Shown here: positions 44,250 through 52,521 of the stretch, in pieces | How positions within the stretch are numbered: position 1 is the first letter of the stretch | Layout: each line of letters opens with the position of its first letter | Assembly (NCBI RefSeq): GCF_002285435.1 | Contig: NZ_NSBT01000037.1 | Coordinates: forward strand, 682,001 to 746,000 | From: Actibacterium ureilyticum | Lineage (GTDB): Bacteria; Pseudomonadota; Alphaproteobacteria; Rhodobacterales; Rhodobacteraceae | Direction of reading: 5' to 3' | Length of the DNA: 64,000 nucleotides | Notes under the pieces: model-generated | Database searches by the model: none | What the model was told of the DNA's origin: nothing | The model's input: only the letters and a program-made list of their open reading frames with translations | Translations under genes and position numbers: made by a program

Positions 44250-45140
44250 ATGGACGCGCGCAAGAAGATCCTGAAGATCGAAGGCCTGGAGCGCCGCTTT
44301 CCCGCCCCCGACGGCAAGGGCGAAACCCAGGTGTTCGGCGATCTGTGGTTCGACGTGAAAGAGGGCGAATTCGTCTGCCTGATCGGCCATTCGGGCTGTG
44401 GCAAGACCACGCTTCTGAACATCATGGCCGGGTTGGACAAGGCATCGGGCGGGCATGTGCTGGCCGATGGGTTCAACGTGGAAAAACCCGCGCTGGACCG
44501 TGCAGTGATCTTTCAGGGCCACGCGCTGATGCCGTGGATGACGGCCCTGGGCAATATCGACTTCGCCGTCGCCTCGCGCTGGCCCGGCTGGTCGCGCGAC
44601 GAACGCCGGGCCCAATGCCAGAAATTCATCGACCTGGTGCATCTGACCGGGTCCGAGGACAAGAAACCCGCGCAGCTTTCGGGCGGCATGAAACAGCGCG
44701 TCGGCATCGCGCGCGCGCTGGCGATCGAACCGAAGATCCTGTTGATGGACGAACCGTTCTCGGCGCTGGACGCGCTGACGCGCGGATCGCTTCAGGACGA
44801 ACTGCTGGGCATCGTGGCGGCGCGCAACCAGACCTCGTTCATGATCACCCATGACATCGACGAGGCGATCCTGTTGGCCGACCGCATCGTGCTGATGACC
44901 AACGGCCCCGAGGCGCGGGTCTGCGAGATCGTCGAGAACACCCTGCCCAAGGGGCGCAACCGGTCCGACATGCACACGCATCCCAATTACTATCCGATGC
45001 GCAATCACCTGATCGAATTTCTGGTCAACCGCTCGAAGTCCTTCAAGCAGGAGCTGGCCGCGCGCAGCTATGACCCGAAATCGCCACCGACGGTCCGCCC
45101 CGGCGCGCCGTCGGACCGGCCCAACAAAGTCGCAAGCTGA
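44250..45140 (+). CDS. cynD: cyanate/nitrate-type ABC ATPase
   Basis: 296 residues from ATG 44250 (MDARKKILKIEG). Walker A GHSGCGKTT, FQGHALMPWMTALGNI, LSGGMKQRVGIARAL, LLMDEPFSALDAL, THDIDEAILLADRI. The C-terminal tail (about 250-296) with RNHLIEFLVNRSKSFKQE matches NrtD/CynD. Just upstream of cynS (15-base gap). Confidence 0.88.
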   Translation: MDARKKILKIEGLERRFPAPDGKGETQVFGDLWFDVKEGEFVCLIGHSGCGKTTLLNIMAGLDKASGGHVLADGFNVEKPALDRAVIFQGHALMPWMTALGNIDFAVASRWPGWSRDERRAQCQKFIDLVHLTGSEDKKPAQLSGGMKQRVGIARALAIEPKILLMDEPFSALDALTRGSLQDELLGIVAARNQTSFMITHDIDEAILLADRIVLMTNGPEARVCEIVENTLPKGRNRSDMHTHPNYYPMRNHLIEFLVNRSKSFKQELAARSYDPKSPPTVRPGAPSDRPNKVAS

Positions 45141-45155
45141 GAGAGAGGATACCCA

Positions 45156-45608
45156 ATGACCACCCGCGCCGAACTGACGGAAAAAATCGTTGCGCACAAG
45201 ACGTTTAACGAAATCAAATGGGTCGATGTGGCCGCCGCCGTGGGCCAGTCCAAGGAATGGACGACCGCCGCGCTGATGGGGCAGATCTCGTTGACGAAGG
45301 ACCAGATCGAAAAGGCCGGCAACGCGCTTGGGCTGAATTTCTCGGACGAGGAAATCGCGCTGCTGATGACCGTGCCCTATCGCGGCTCTTTGCCCACGGC
45401 GGTGCCGACCGATCCGCTGATCTATCGGCTGTACGAGGTGGTCAATGTCTATGGCACCACCATGAAGGCGCTGATCGAAGAGGAATTCGGCGACGGCATC
45501 ATGTCGGCGATCGATTTCACCATGGACATCACGCGCGAGGAGAATCCGGCCGGCGACCGGGTCAAGATCGAGATGACGGGCAAATTCCTGCCCTACAAAA
45601 CCTATTGA
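45156..45608 (+). CDS. cynS: cyanase (cyanate hydratase)
   Basis: 150 residues. Catalyses bicarbonate-dependent conversion of cyanate to ammonia and CO2 as a cytoplasmic decamer. Catalytic Arg91, Glu94 and Ser117 are present in YRLYEVVNVYG and GIMSAIDF, with the same spacing as Arg96/Glu99/Ser122 of E. coli. The N-terminal helical domain (LTEKIVAHKTFNEIKW) precedes the cyanase core. Start ATG with GAGAGAGGA upstream. It supplies the enzymatic function for the cynABD importer. Confidence 0.96.
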   Translation: MTTRAELTEKIVAHKTFNEIKWVDVAAAVGQSKEWTTAALMGQISLTKDQIEKAGNALGLNFSDEEIALLMTVPYRGSLPTAVPTDPLIYRLYEVVNVYGTTMKALIEEEFGDGIMSAIDFTMDITREENPAGDRVKIEMTGKFLPYKTY

Positions 45609-45629
45609 ACCAACCTTGGGGGTAAACCG

Positions 45630-46289
45630 ATGAAACATCTGCAAAAACTGTCTTTGGCCGCTGTCCTTTCCGCAATCGCGGGTCCCGCGCTGGCGCATCA
45701 CCCGCTGGCGGGGGCACCGATGGAAACCCTGGCCCATGGGGTGCTGTCGGGCGTCGGCCACCCGATCCTGGGGTTCGATCACCTGGGCTTCGTGGTGCTG
45801 GCGGGTATCGCCGCGGCGCTCAGCGGGCGGGCGTTCCTGGCGCCGCTGGGCTATGTCGCGGGGATGCTGATCGGCTGTCTCGCGATGATGGCGGGGCTGG
45901 CGCTGCCGCTGGCCGAGGCGGTGATCGCGGCCTCGCTTCTGGTCATGGGCTATGTGGTGCTGAGCGGCCGGCAGATGCCGGTCAATACCGTGATGCTGGC
46001 CTTTGGCGCGTTCGGCCTGTTCCATGGCACGGCCTTCGGCGAAAGCATCGTGGGGCAAGAGGCTGGCTACGGTCTGGCCGTGGCGTTCGGCTATCTGCTG
46101 GGCCTGGGGGTCACGCAATACCTGATCGCCATCGCGGCGGGGTTCGTGATGACCCGCATCGTCAAGGCGACCGATGCCAGCGCGATCGAGGCCCGGCTGG
46201 CCGGTGCGGTGATCGCGGGCATCGGCCTGTTCCTGAGCCTGGAGACCGCCGAGGGCGCGCTGTTCGCCGCCCTGGGCCTGGCCGCCTGA
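45630..46289 (+). CDS. HupE/UreJ-family membrane protein
   Basis: 219 residues: signal peptide or first helix (MKHLQKLSLAAVLSAIAGPALAH), then HHPLAGAP and the family signature GHPILGFDHLGFVVLAGIAAALS (metal-binding His/Asp), and FHGTAFGESIVGQ. About six membrane spans. HupE/UreJ proteins import nickel or cobalt in hydrogenase and urease operons; no nickel enzyme is present here. It may instead support a metal-dependent step or be a general transporter. 21 bases behind cynS. Confidence 0.85.
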   Translation: MKHLQKLSLAAVLSAIAGPALAHHPLAGAPMETLAHGVLSGVGHPILGFDHLGFVVLAGIAAALSGRAFLAPLGYVAGMLIGCLAMMAGLALPLAEAVIAASLLVMGYVVLSGRQMPVNTVMLAFGAFGLFHGTAFGESIVGQEAGYGLAVAFGYLLGLGVTQYLIAIAAGFVMTRIVKATDASAIEARLAGAVIAGIGLFLSLETAEGALFAALGLAA

Positions 46290-46300
46290 TCCAAACCCCG

Positions 46301-46326
46301 CAGGCCCGCTGACGAGGGCGGGCCTG
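46301..46326 (+). terminator. hairpin after the HupE/UreJ gene
   Basis: Perfect 9-bp stem CAGGCCCGC / GCGGGCCTG with an 8-base loop, then TTCC. It lies in the 71-base gap before the CobW gene and may end the cyn operon or attenuate into CobW-WD40. Confidence 0.6.
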
Positions 46327-46360
46327 TTCCTGCTGCCACCGCCATATACCGGAGGGATTT

Positions 46361-47347
46361 ATGAAAGATCTCGCATCCACCACGCCCGTGACGTTGCTGA
46401 CCGGCTATCTCGGGGCGGGCAAGACGACACTTCTGAACCGCATCCTGACCGAAGACCATGGCAAGACCTATGCCGTCGTGGTCAATGAATTCGGCGAGGA
46501 AGGCATCGACAACGATCTGGTGATCGGGGCCGACGAGGAAGTGTTCGAAATGAACAATGGCTGTATCTGCTGCACCGTGCGCGGCGATCTGATCCGCATT
46601 CTGTCGGGCCTGATGGACCGCGCCGAACAGTTCGACGGCATCCTGATCGAAACCACGGGGCTGGCCGATCCCGGCCCGGTGATCCAGACGTTTTTCGTCG
46701 ATGACGACCTGCGCGGGCGCGTTGCGCTGGATCAGGTGGTGACGCTGGTGGATTGCCTGCATTTCCTGGACAAGGTCGCCGAAAGCCACGAGGCCGAAGA
46801 GCAGGTGGCCTTTGCCGATCTGGTGATCCTGAACAAGACCGATCTGGTCCCGCCCGCAACCCTTCAGGCGGTCCGCGACAAGGTGCAGGCGCTGAATGCG
46901 CAGGCCCGCATCGTGATGTCCGAACGGTCGAACGTGCCGCTGGATGCGGTGCTGGATCGCGGCGCCTTCGATCTGAACCGGATTCTGGAGATCGAGCCGG
47001 GCCTGCTGGACGAGGACCCCGAGGATCACACCCACGACGAAAGCGTCACCTCATTCTCGCTGACCGCCGACACCCCGCTGGAGGCCAAGGCGTTCTCGGC
47101 CTGGATGCGGCAGCTGGTCAAGGAACAGGGCACCGGGATTTTCCGGTCCAAGGGCATCCTGTGCTTTGCCGATGCCGAAAAGCGCTATGTCTTCCAGGGG
47201 GTTCACATGGTGATGGACAGCCAATGGGGCGCGCCCTGGGCACCGGCAGAGGACCGCACGAGCCGTCTGGTCTTTATCGGGCGCGGGCTGGACCGGGCCG
47301 CGATTGCCGCGGGTTTCGAAAGCTGCCTGGCGCGGGTGCCGGCATGA
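46361..47347 (+). CDS. CobW/COG0523 GTP-dependent metallochaperone
   Basis: 328 residues. Walker A TGYLGAGKTTLLNR, metal site CICCTV (CxCC) near residue 66, switch ETTGLADP, NKTD guanine motif, and a His-rich stretch EDHTHDES before the C-terminal CobW_C domain. COG0523 proteins deliver zinc or cobalt to target enzymes and often belong to zinc-limitation regulons. No canonical Zur box is seen upstream. Coupled by overlap with the WD40 gene. Confidence 0.9.
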   Translation: MKDLASTTPVTLLTGYLGAGKTTLLNRILTEDHGKTYAVVVNEFGEEGIDNDLVIGADEEVFEMNNGCICCTVRGDLIRILSGLMDRAEQFDGILIETTGLADPGPVIQTFFVDDDLRGRVALDQVVTLVDCLHFLDKVAESHEAEEQVAFADLVILNKTDLVPPATLQAVRDKVQALNAQARIVMSERSNVPLDAVLDRGAFDLNRILEIEPGLLDEDPEDHTHDESVTSFSLTADTPLEAKAFSAWMRQLVKEQGTGIFRSKGILCFADAEKRYVFQGVHMVMDSQWGAPWAPAEDRTSRLVFIGRGLDRAAIAAGFESCLARVPA

Positions 47348-48360
47348 CGCTGCTGGAGCATCCACAGGCCGATGGCGGCTTTGCCCGCACCGCCCCCGAT
47401 ATTGCCGCGCGCGAATGGGATGCGGGCGCAAACGTGACCTGTCTGGCGGCGGGGCGCACGCGTGTCCATGCCGGTCTGGGCGACGGCCGGGTTGTCGCGC
47501 TGTCACCCGATGGGCTGCGCGACATCGCCCGGCACAAGGGCGCGGTCACCGGGCTTTGTGCCACGCGGGACGCGGTTCTGTCCTGTGGCCAGGACGGCAG
47601 GCTGCTGTCCACACCGCCAGGGGCGATCCCGCAGATCCTGTACCAGGCCGATGCGGCCTGGATCACCGCGCTGGCCCATCAGGGTGGGCGCGTGGCCATC
47701 GCGACGGCCAAGCGTGTGCTGGTTTTCGAAGATGGCCAGATGATCGCCCGATTCGACGATCACCCCTCGACCGTATCGGGTTTGGCGTTCTTCGCCGACG
47801 GGCGGCGGCTGGCGGTCAGCCGCTATAATGGCGTGTCCATCTGGTCGGTCGACGCGCTGGCGCCGCCGCTGACGCTGGCATGGGCCGGGTCGGTCACGGC
47901 GGTCAGCGTGTCCCCCGACGGGCGCTATGTCGCCGGGGCAACGCAGGACCGCGAGATCCATGTCTGGGATCTGGTCACGGGTCGCGATTTCCGGCTGGGC
48001 GGGTATCAGCGCAAGGTCAAGGGGATCGGCTGGACCGCCGACACGTCCTATCTTTACACCACCGGGGCGGATGTTCTGGTGGCCTGGGGGCTGGCGGGCG
48101 ATCCCGGTGCGATCCCCCCGCTGGAGATCGGCTACAGCTTTGCCCAGACCGTCAGCGCGGTCAGCCCGCTTGGCACGCCCGAGCGGCTGGCATCGGGCTA
48201 TAGCAATGGCTGCATCCTGCTGGGAGAGGTCCGCAAGGGCGCGGCCCGGATCGCGCGTCAACCGGACGGCGCCGCGATCACCGCGCTTGGCACGGGCCTG
48301 GGCGACGGGCCGCTGGCATTCGGCACGGCGGGCGGTCGGCTGGGGCTGCTGCGCGGCTGA
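47344..48360 (+). CDS. WD40-like beta-propeller protein
   Basis: 338 residues, start ATG overlapping the CobW stop (ATGA). Repeats of WD40 type are visible, about six to seven blades (e.g. VTAVSVSPDGRYVAGATQDREIHVWDLVTG; VKGIGWTADTSYLYTTGADVLVAWGL). No signal peptide, so cytoplasmic. CobW-WD40 gene pairs occur in alphaproteobacteria; the propeller may be a client or scaffold for the chaperone. Function not known. Confidence 0.85.
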   Translation: MTLLEHPQADGGFARTAPDIAAREWDAGANVTCLAAGRTRVHAGLGDGRVVALSPDGLRDIARHKGAVTGLCATRDAVLSCGQDGRLLSTPPGAIPQILYQADAAWITALAHQGGRVAIATAKRVLVFEDGQMIARFDDHPSTVSGLAFFADGRRLAVSRYNGVSIWSVDALAPPLTLAWAGSVTAVSVSPDGRYVAGATQDREIHVWDLVTGRDFRLGGYQRKVKGIGWTADTSYLYTTGADVLVAWGLAGDPGAIPPLEIGYSFAQTVSAVSPLGTPERLASGYSNGCILLGEVRKGAARIARQPDGAAITALGTGLGDGPLAFGTAGGRLGLLRG

Positions 48361-48384
48361 GCGGCCACGGGGCGCGCGCGCGAC

Positions 48385-49389
48385 TCAGGCCAGAAGCCAA
48401 ACGGCAATGGCCGCCCAGGCCAGCAGCCACAGCGACAGCCCCGACATCAGGGCAAAGATCGGGCCGCTGGCGCGCAACAGCTTGCGCGGGGCGCTGTTCA
48501 GCCCCAGCGCGGCCACCGCACAGATCAGCAGCACGGTCGACACCGTGCGGCTGGCATCCGTCACCGCCACGGGCACCGCGACGACCTGGTTCAGCGCCAT
48601 CAGCGCCACAAAGGCCAGAACGAACCACGGCAGGGCGAACCGGCCCGCGCCGCGCCCGGCCCCCACCGGCACCAGCAGCAGGATCGCCGGCAACAACGCC
48701 ACCCGCGTCATCTTGGCCAGGGTCGCGGTCTCGCCCGTGATATCGGACACCGAAAAGCCCGCCCCGATCACCTGGGCCACATCGTGAATCGACGCGCCCA
48801 GGATCACCCCCTCATCCGCCAGCGAAAAACCAAGCGCGCCCAGCAGGACGGGATAGAACACCATCGCGAAGGTCGACAGGGCTGTAGCGGTGATGATGAC
48901 CAGAAGGGTGTGATCCTCCTTGCCGCGAAACTCCCGCGTGACCGAGGCCAGCGCCAGCGCGGCCGAGGCGCCACAGATCGCGACCGCCCCGGCGGCGATC
49001 AGCGATTGCGCCCGGCCAAAGCCCAGCGCGCGCCCCGCCAGCAGCCCCAGCAGAAGCGTCGCGGCGCTGCCGCCCACGATCACCGCGAACCGCGCCGCGC
49101 CCAGATCGAACACCAGGTCGAACGACACCCGCAGCCCCATCAGCGCCACGCCCAGCTTCAGCCCGGTCGCCGCGGCAAAGCGGATACCGGCGGACAGGCG
49201 ATCATCTTCGCCCAGAAACGACATCGCCATGCCCAGCAGCAGCGCAAACAGCATCACCGGCGCGTCATAGCGCGCCGCGATGGCCGAGGCCGCCAGCGCA
49301 ATCACCACGACCACCGCGCAGCCCGGCAGCAGGTCCTGCGCCCGGGCCCGCAGGTCGGGCAGGCGCGCGGTCGCCTCGGTGCGGCTCAT
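48385..49389 (-). CDS. YeiH-family (putative sulfate/sulfite exporter) transporter
   Basis: 334 residues with about nine to ten membrane helices. Family signatures: LGMAMSF, AICGASAALALASVTRE, EGVILGASIHDVAQVIGAG and VTDASRTVSTVLLICAVAALGLN. ATG 49389 overlaps the stop of the Crp/Fnr gene by 4 bases, making it the last gene of the nine-gene operon starting at 55520. YeiH-type proteins have been linked to sulfate or sulfite export, which would fit a sulfur-compound-oxidising role for the operon, though the family's substrate is weakly established. Confidence 0.85.
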   Translation of the reverse strand: MSRTEATARLPDLRARAQDLLPGCAVVVVIALAASAIAARYDAPVMLFALLLGMAMSFLGEDDRLSAGIRFAAATGLKLGVALMGLRVSFDLVFDLGAARFAVIVGGSAATLLLGLLAGRALGFGRAQSLIAAGAVAICGASAALALASVTREFRGKEDHTLLVIITATALSTFAMVFYPVLLGALGFSLADEGVILGASIHDVAQVIGAGFSVSDITGETATLAKMTRVALLPAILLLVPVGAGRGAGRFALPWFVLAFVALMALNQVVAVPVAVTDASRTVSTVLLICAVAALGLNSAPRKLLRASGPIFALMSGLSLWLLAWAAIAVWLLA

Positions 49390-50108
49390 TCCTCCAGACT
49401 TTCCAGGTTGCGAATGATGATCTCGGTCCGGGTGATTTCCAGCACGCCCGCGCCTTTCAGCTTGTCCAGCGACTGTGTCACCCATTGCCGTGTCGCGCCC
49501 ACGATGGCCGCGATCTGTTCATAGGTCAGGGTGCGGTCGACGACAATGGTCTCGCCCTCTTCGCGGCCATGGGCATCGGCCAGGATCACCAGCAATTGCC
49601 GCAGCCGTTCGGACACGGTGCGGGTGCCCAGCATCTGGATCAGCGCCGAATAGCTTTTGCCCTTGGCCACCAGCCCGTCGATCACCGCAATCGCCACCTC
49701 GGGCACCTCGCGGACCAGCTTGCGCAGGCTGGTGCCCGACAGGAACAGCAGCTGGCTGTCCTCCAGCGCATCGGCCGACCACACATGCCGGCCACGCCCG
49801 AACACCTCTGGCCCACCAACGAAATGGCCCGGGGACCAATAGGCCAGCGTGATCTCGCGCCCCGATGGGCCGGTGTAAAAGGTGCGCACGCGCCCTTCCT
49901 CGATCACCCAGACGCCGGTATGCGCGTCGCCCTGGTGAAAGACGCTTTCGCCCTTGGATATCCGACAGCGCGTGCCGTGTTTGCGCACGGTCTTGCGGTC
50001 ATCCTCGGACAGACCATTCAGGAACCCCGCACCCTCGTTCAGTTCCAGAAAATACTCGGACAGATAGATCGCGCCCGGTCCGGCATCGGGCATGTCGTCT
50101 TCGATCAT
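49386..50108 (-). CDS. Crp/Fnr-family transcriptional regulator
   Basis: 240 residues from ATG 50108 (MIEDDMPDAG). cNMP-binding-like barrel (about 25-140: FLNGLSEDDRKTVRKHG, GDAHTGVWVIEEGRVRTFY) and a C-terminal winged HTH (about 170-230: LTYEQIAAIVGATRQWVTQSLDKLKGAGVLE). It lacks the N-terminal Cys cluster of FNR, so is not an oxygen-sensing 4Fe-4S protein of that type. The recognition helix TRQWVTQS differs from the FNR ETISR pattern. It is next to last in the redox operon and could regulate it. Confidence 0.88.
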   Translation of the reverse strand: MIEDDMPDAGPGAIYLSEYFLELNEGAGFLNGLSEDDRKTVRKHGTRCRISKGESVFHQGDAHTGVWVIEEGRVRTFYTGPSGREITLAYWSPGHFVGGPEVFGRGRHVWSADALEDSQLLFLSGTSLRKLVREVPEVAIAVIDGLVAKGKSYSALIQMLGTRTVSERLRQLLVILADAHGREEGETIVVDRTLTYEQIAAIVGATRQWVTQSLDKLKGAGVLEITRTEIIIRNLESLEE

Positions 50109-50680
50109 GGGCGCGGGACCGACGCCAGATAGGCGGCAATCGCCGCGATGTCCGCATCGCTTTCGGGCATCATGGGCCCATGCGGCAGGCATCCCACATG
50201 CGTGCCACGGCGCCCGTCGCGGAAATCCTTCATCTGCTTTTCCAGGTATCCCGCGTGCTGCGAGGTCAGATGCGGCACCCCCATATAGCGCGCGGCGGCA
50301 TCGTGGCAGGTGCCGCAATTCAGCGCGGCAAAGGCCGCCTGCCCCGCGGCGCTGCCGTCGCCCGATGGCGCGGGCGGGGCTTGCGTGGAAAACCATTCGA
50401 CGACCACGGGGATCTCCTCGGGTTTCAGTTCGGTCACGATATCGACCATCTGGCCGCCGTCATTATGACGGTCCCCGTCCAGAAACGCACGTATCTGTGT
50501 GTCGATATAGACCGGCTCCTGCCCGCCCAGATTGGGAAAGCACGCATTGGCCGACACGCCGAACAGCCCATGACACAGCGCACAGCGTTCATAGGGCGGG
50601 AAAGCCTCGGCGTCGAAATCGGCGCGTGCCGGGGCTGCGCCGCAGAGCGCGACCAGTAAGAAAGCGGCCCTAAGAGCCAT
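50105..50680 (-). CDS. dihaem c4-type cytochrome c
   Basis: 191 residues, signal peptide MALRAAFLLVALCGAAPARA. Two haem-binding motifs, CALCH and CGTCH, with methionine ligand candidates GGQM and PMMPESDADIAAIAAYL near the end. This is the class I cytochrome c4 arrangement (two domains, periplasmic), probably carrying electrons to a terminal oxidase or from a periplasmic dehydrogenase. Overlaps the PCuC gene by 11 bases and Crp/Fnr by 4. Confidence 0.88.
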   Translation of the reverse strand: MALRAAFLLVALCGAAPARADFDAEAFPPYERCALCHGLFGVSANACFPNLGGQEPVYIDTQIRAFLDGDRHNDGGQMVDIVTELKPEEIPVVVEWFSTQAPPAPSGDGSAAGQAAFAALNCGTCHDAAARYMGVPHLTSQHAGYLEKQMKDFRDGRRGTHVGCLPHGPMMPESDADIAAIAAYLASVPRP

Positions 50681-51101
50681 GTTTCAACCGCCGGACCGTG
50701 GCCGTCACCGGCAGCGCCTCGCCATTGGCGAATTGCAGCGTCAGGGTGACAGTGTCGCCTTCGGCCTGTGGCGCGGCGGGGTGCATCAGCATGACGTGCA
50801 ACCCGCCCGGCGCGAAGGTCACGCTTTGGCCCGGCGCGATCGCGATCGCGTCGACCGCCGACATCGTGGCCACCCCGCCGCTGTCGTCCGAGCGGTGGAT
50901 ATGCGCCATCGCATAGCCATCCGCCGCCACCCCGACCAGTGTGCGCGGCACATCGCCCGCATTGGTCAGGGTCATATAGGCCGAATGCGCCATCAGCCCC
51001 GGCGGCGCCAGCGGCACGACCGGGTCGGACACGGTCAGATCCCCGGCCCATGCCAGCCCCGGACAGACCGCCAGCAGCGCGGCAAACAGCGTCCCCCTCA
51101 T
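50670..51101 (-). CDS. periplasmic copper chaperone PCu(A)C
   Basis: 143 residues, signal peptide (FAALLAVCPGLAWA). The Cu(I)-binding residues of the family are present: MAHIH, then ATM, then LHVMLMH, matching the H(M)x10Mx21HxM pattern. It works with SCO in delivering copper to a CuA-type site. Here the SCO gene is directly upstream with a 4-base overlap. Confidence 0.9.
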   Translation of the reverse strand: MRGTLFAALLAVCPGLAWAGDLTVSDPVVPLAPPGLMAHSAYMTLTNAGDVPRTLVGVAADGYAMAHIHRSDDSGGVATMSAVDAIAIAPGQSVTFAPGGLHVMLMHPAAPQAEGDTVTLTLQFANGEALPVTATVRRLKHGS

Positions 51102-51688
51102 GATCTGGCCTTTCGGTACTTGATCTGAAGCTGCGCCAGGAATTCGGCCGTCAGCCCGGGATCGAAGGGCGGCTGCAGCTTTGCCCGCAGCGTGCCGTCG
51201 GGCGCGATGACCGAGACCGAGGCGCTGTGCTGCACCTCGTAATAGCCGGTCTGGTCGGGCGTCATCAGGCGATAGAAACTGTCCGTCGCCTCGATCAACG
51301 TATCGATCTGATCCCGCGCACCGGTGAAGCTGCGGAAATCGGGGTGGAAGAACTTGGCATAGTCACTGACATGTTCGGCGTCCCGCGCCGGATCGACCGA
51401 GATGAACACCACCTGCGGCACGTTGTCGGGCCGCACCCGCATGCCGGTTTCCGACACGGCGGCTTCAAGATTGCCCATGGTGAAGGGGCAGACATCGGGA
51501 CAGGACAGAAAGCCGAACATGATCAGCGTCCAGCGCCCGTCCAGATCGGCTTGGGTAAAGCTTTCGCCCAGCTCGTTGGAAAAGGCGAAGTCGGGCAACG
51601 CGACGGGCTCGTCCAGCTCCACACCCTGCACCTGCGCCCACAGCGGCGCGGCCAGCAGGCAGAACATGAATGCCAGCACCCGGGTCAT
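51098..51688 (-). CDS. SCO-family copper/thiol protein
   Basis: 196 residues, signal peptide (VLAFMFCLLAAPLWAQ). Thioredoxin fold with FGFLSCPDVCPFTM (the CxxxC copper site) and the distal His in YYEVQHSASV. Known for inserting copper into the CuA centre of cytochrome c oxidase or into related copper enzymes. Its occurrence inside an ABC-transporter operon with PCuC and a cytochrome, and without any oxidase, is unusual. Overlaps the ATPase gene by 4 bases. Confidence 0.92.
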   Translation of the reverse strand: MTRVLAFMFCLLAAPLWAQVQGVELDEPVALPDFAFSNELGESFTQADLDGRWTLIMFGFLSCPDVCPFTMGNLEAAVSETGMRVRPDNVPQVVFISVDPARDAEHVSDYAKFFHPDFRSFTGARDQIDTLIEATDSFYRLMTPDQTGYYEVQHSASVSVIAPDGTLRAKLQPPFDPGLTAEFLAQLQIKYRKARS

Positions 51689-52521
51689 GAATTCTGGTTC
51701 TCGAACGCCTTGCGGCTTTCGGCCTTGATCGTGTCCAGGCAGAACTGGCGCGCCTGAACGTATTCCGCGCTGGAGGCCATGTCGGTCGACCGGGGGCGTG
51801 GCAGGTCGATCTGCACATCCTCGATGATCCGGCCGGGGGCGGCGCTCATGATCAGCACACGGTCGGCCAGGAACACGGCCTCGTCCACGTCATGGGTGAC
51901 AAACACCACCGTGGTGCCGAACTTGCGCCAGATATCCAGCAGGCTTTCCTGCATCATCAGCCGGGTCTGCGCATCCAGCGCGCCAAAGGGTTCGTCCATC
52001 AGCAGGACCGAGGGGTAATTGGCCAGCGCACGCGCGATCCCCACCCGTTGCTGCATCCCGCCCGACAGTTCCGCCGGATAGCGGTTGCCGAATTTCTTCA
52101 GCCCTACCAGTTCCAGAAACGTGTTGGCGGTCGATCCGGCCTCGACCCGGCCATGCCCGGCCATTTTGGGCCCGAAGGCCACGTTTTCGTAAACCGTCTT
52201 CCACGGCAGCAGCGAATATTGCTGAAACACCATGCCCCGGTCCGGGCCCGGCTTTTCAACCCGTTTGCCGTCGACCAGAACCTCGCCCTCGGTCGGGTTC
52301 ACATAGCCCGCAATCGCGTTCAGCAGCGTGGACTTCCCGCAGCCCGACGGGCCAAGGATACAGACGAACTGCCCGGCCTCGATCTGGACCTGCGTGGTTT
52401 CGACCGCGCGGTGCGCATCGGCGCCCTTGCCAAAGGTGATGGCGACATCGCGCACCTCGATCCGGCCCTTGCCCTGCGACGATCCCTTGTCGGGGGATTT
52501 GAATTTCAGCACATCAAGCAT
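51685..52521 (-). CDS. ABC importer ATPase, NitT/TauT family
   Basis: 278 residues: GPSGCGKSTLLNA, VFQQYSLLPWKTVYENVAFG, LSGGMQQRVGIARAL, LLMDEPFGALDAQ, THDVDEAVFLADR. TauB/SsuB type. Fourth gene of the operon; overlaps the unknown membrane gene by 8 bases and SCO by 4. Forms an importer with the permease at 53179 and the binding protein at 54150. Confidence 0.9.
   Translation of the reverse strand: MLDVLKFKSPDKGSSQGKGRIEVRDVAITFGKGADAHRAVETTQVQIEAGQFVCILGPSGCGKSTLLNAIAGYVNPTEGEVLVDGKRVEKPGPDRGMVFQQYSLLPWKTVYENVAFGPKMAGHGRVEAGSTANTFLELVGLKKFGNRYPAELSGGMQQRVGIARALANYPSVLLMDEPFGALDAQTRLMMQESLLDIWRKFGTTVVFVTHDVDEAVFLADRVLIMSAAPGRIIEDVQIDLPRPRSTDMASSAEYVQARQFCLDTIKAESRKAFENQNS

Noticed and set aside
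41875..45140. Nitrate transporter NrtABC
   Set aside because: The family cannot separate nitrate from cyanate by eye; cyanase directly downstream favours cyanate and no nitrate-assimilation gene is in the window.
47344..48360. Thiocyanate dehydrogenase-like beta-propeller
   Set aside because: Too short, no signal peptide, and no copper-ligand pattern; WD40 repeats are clear.
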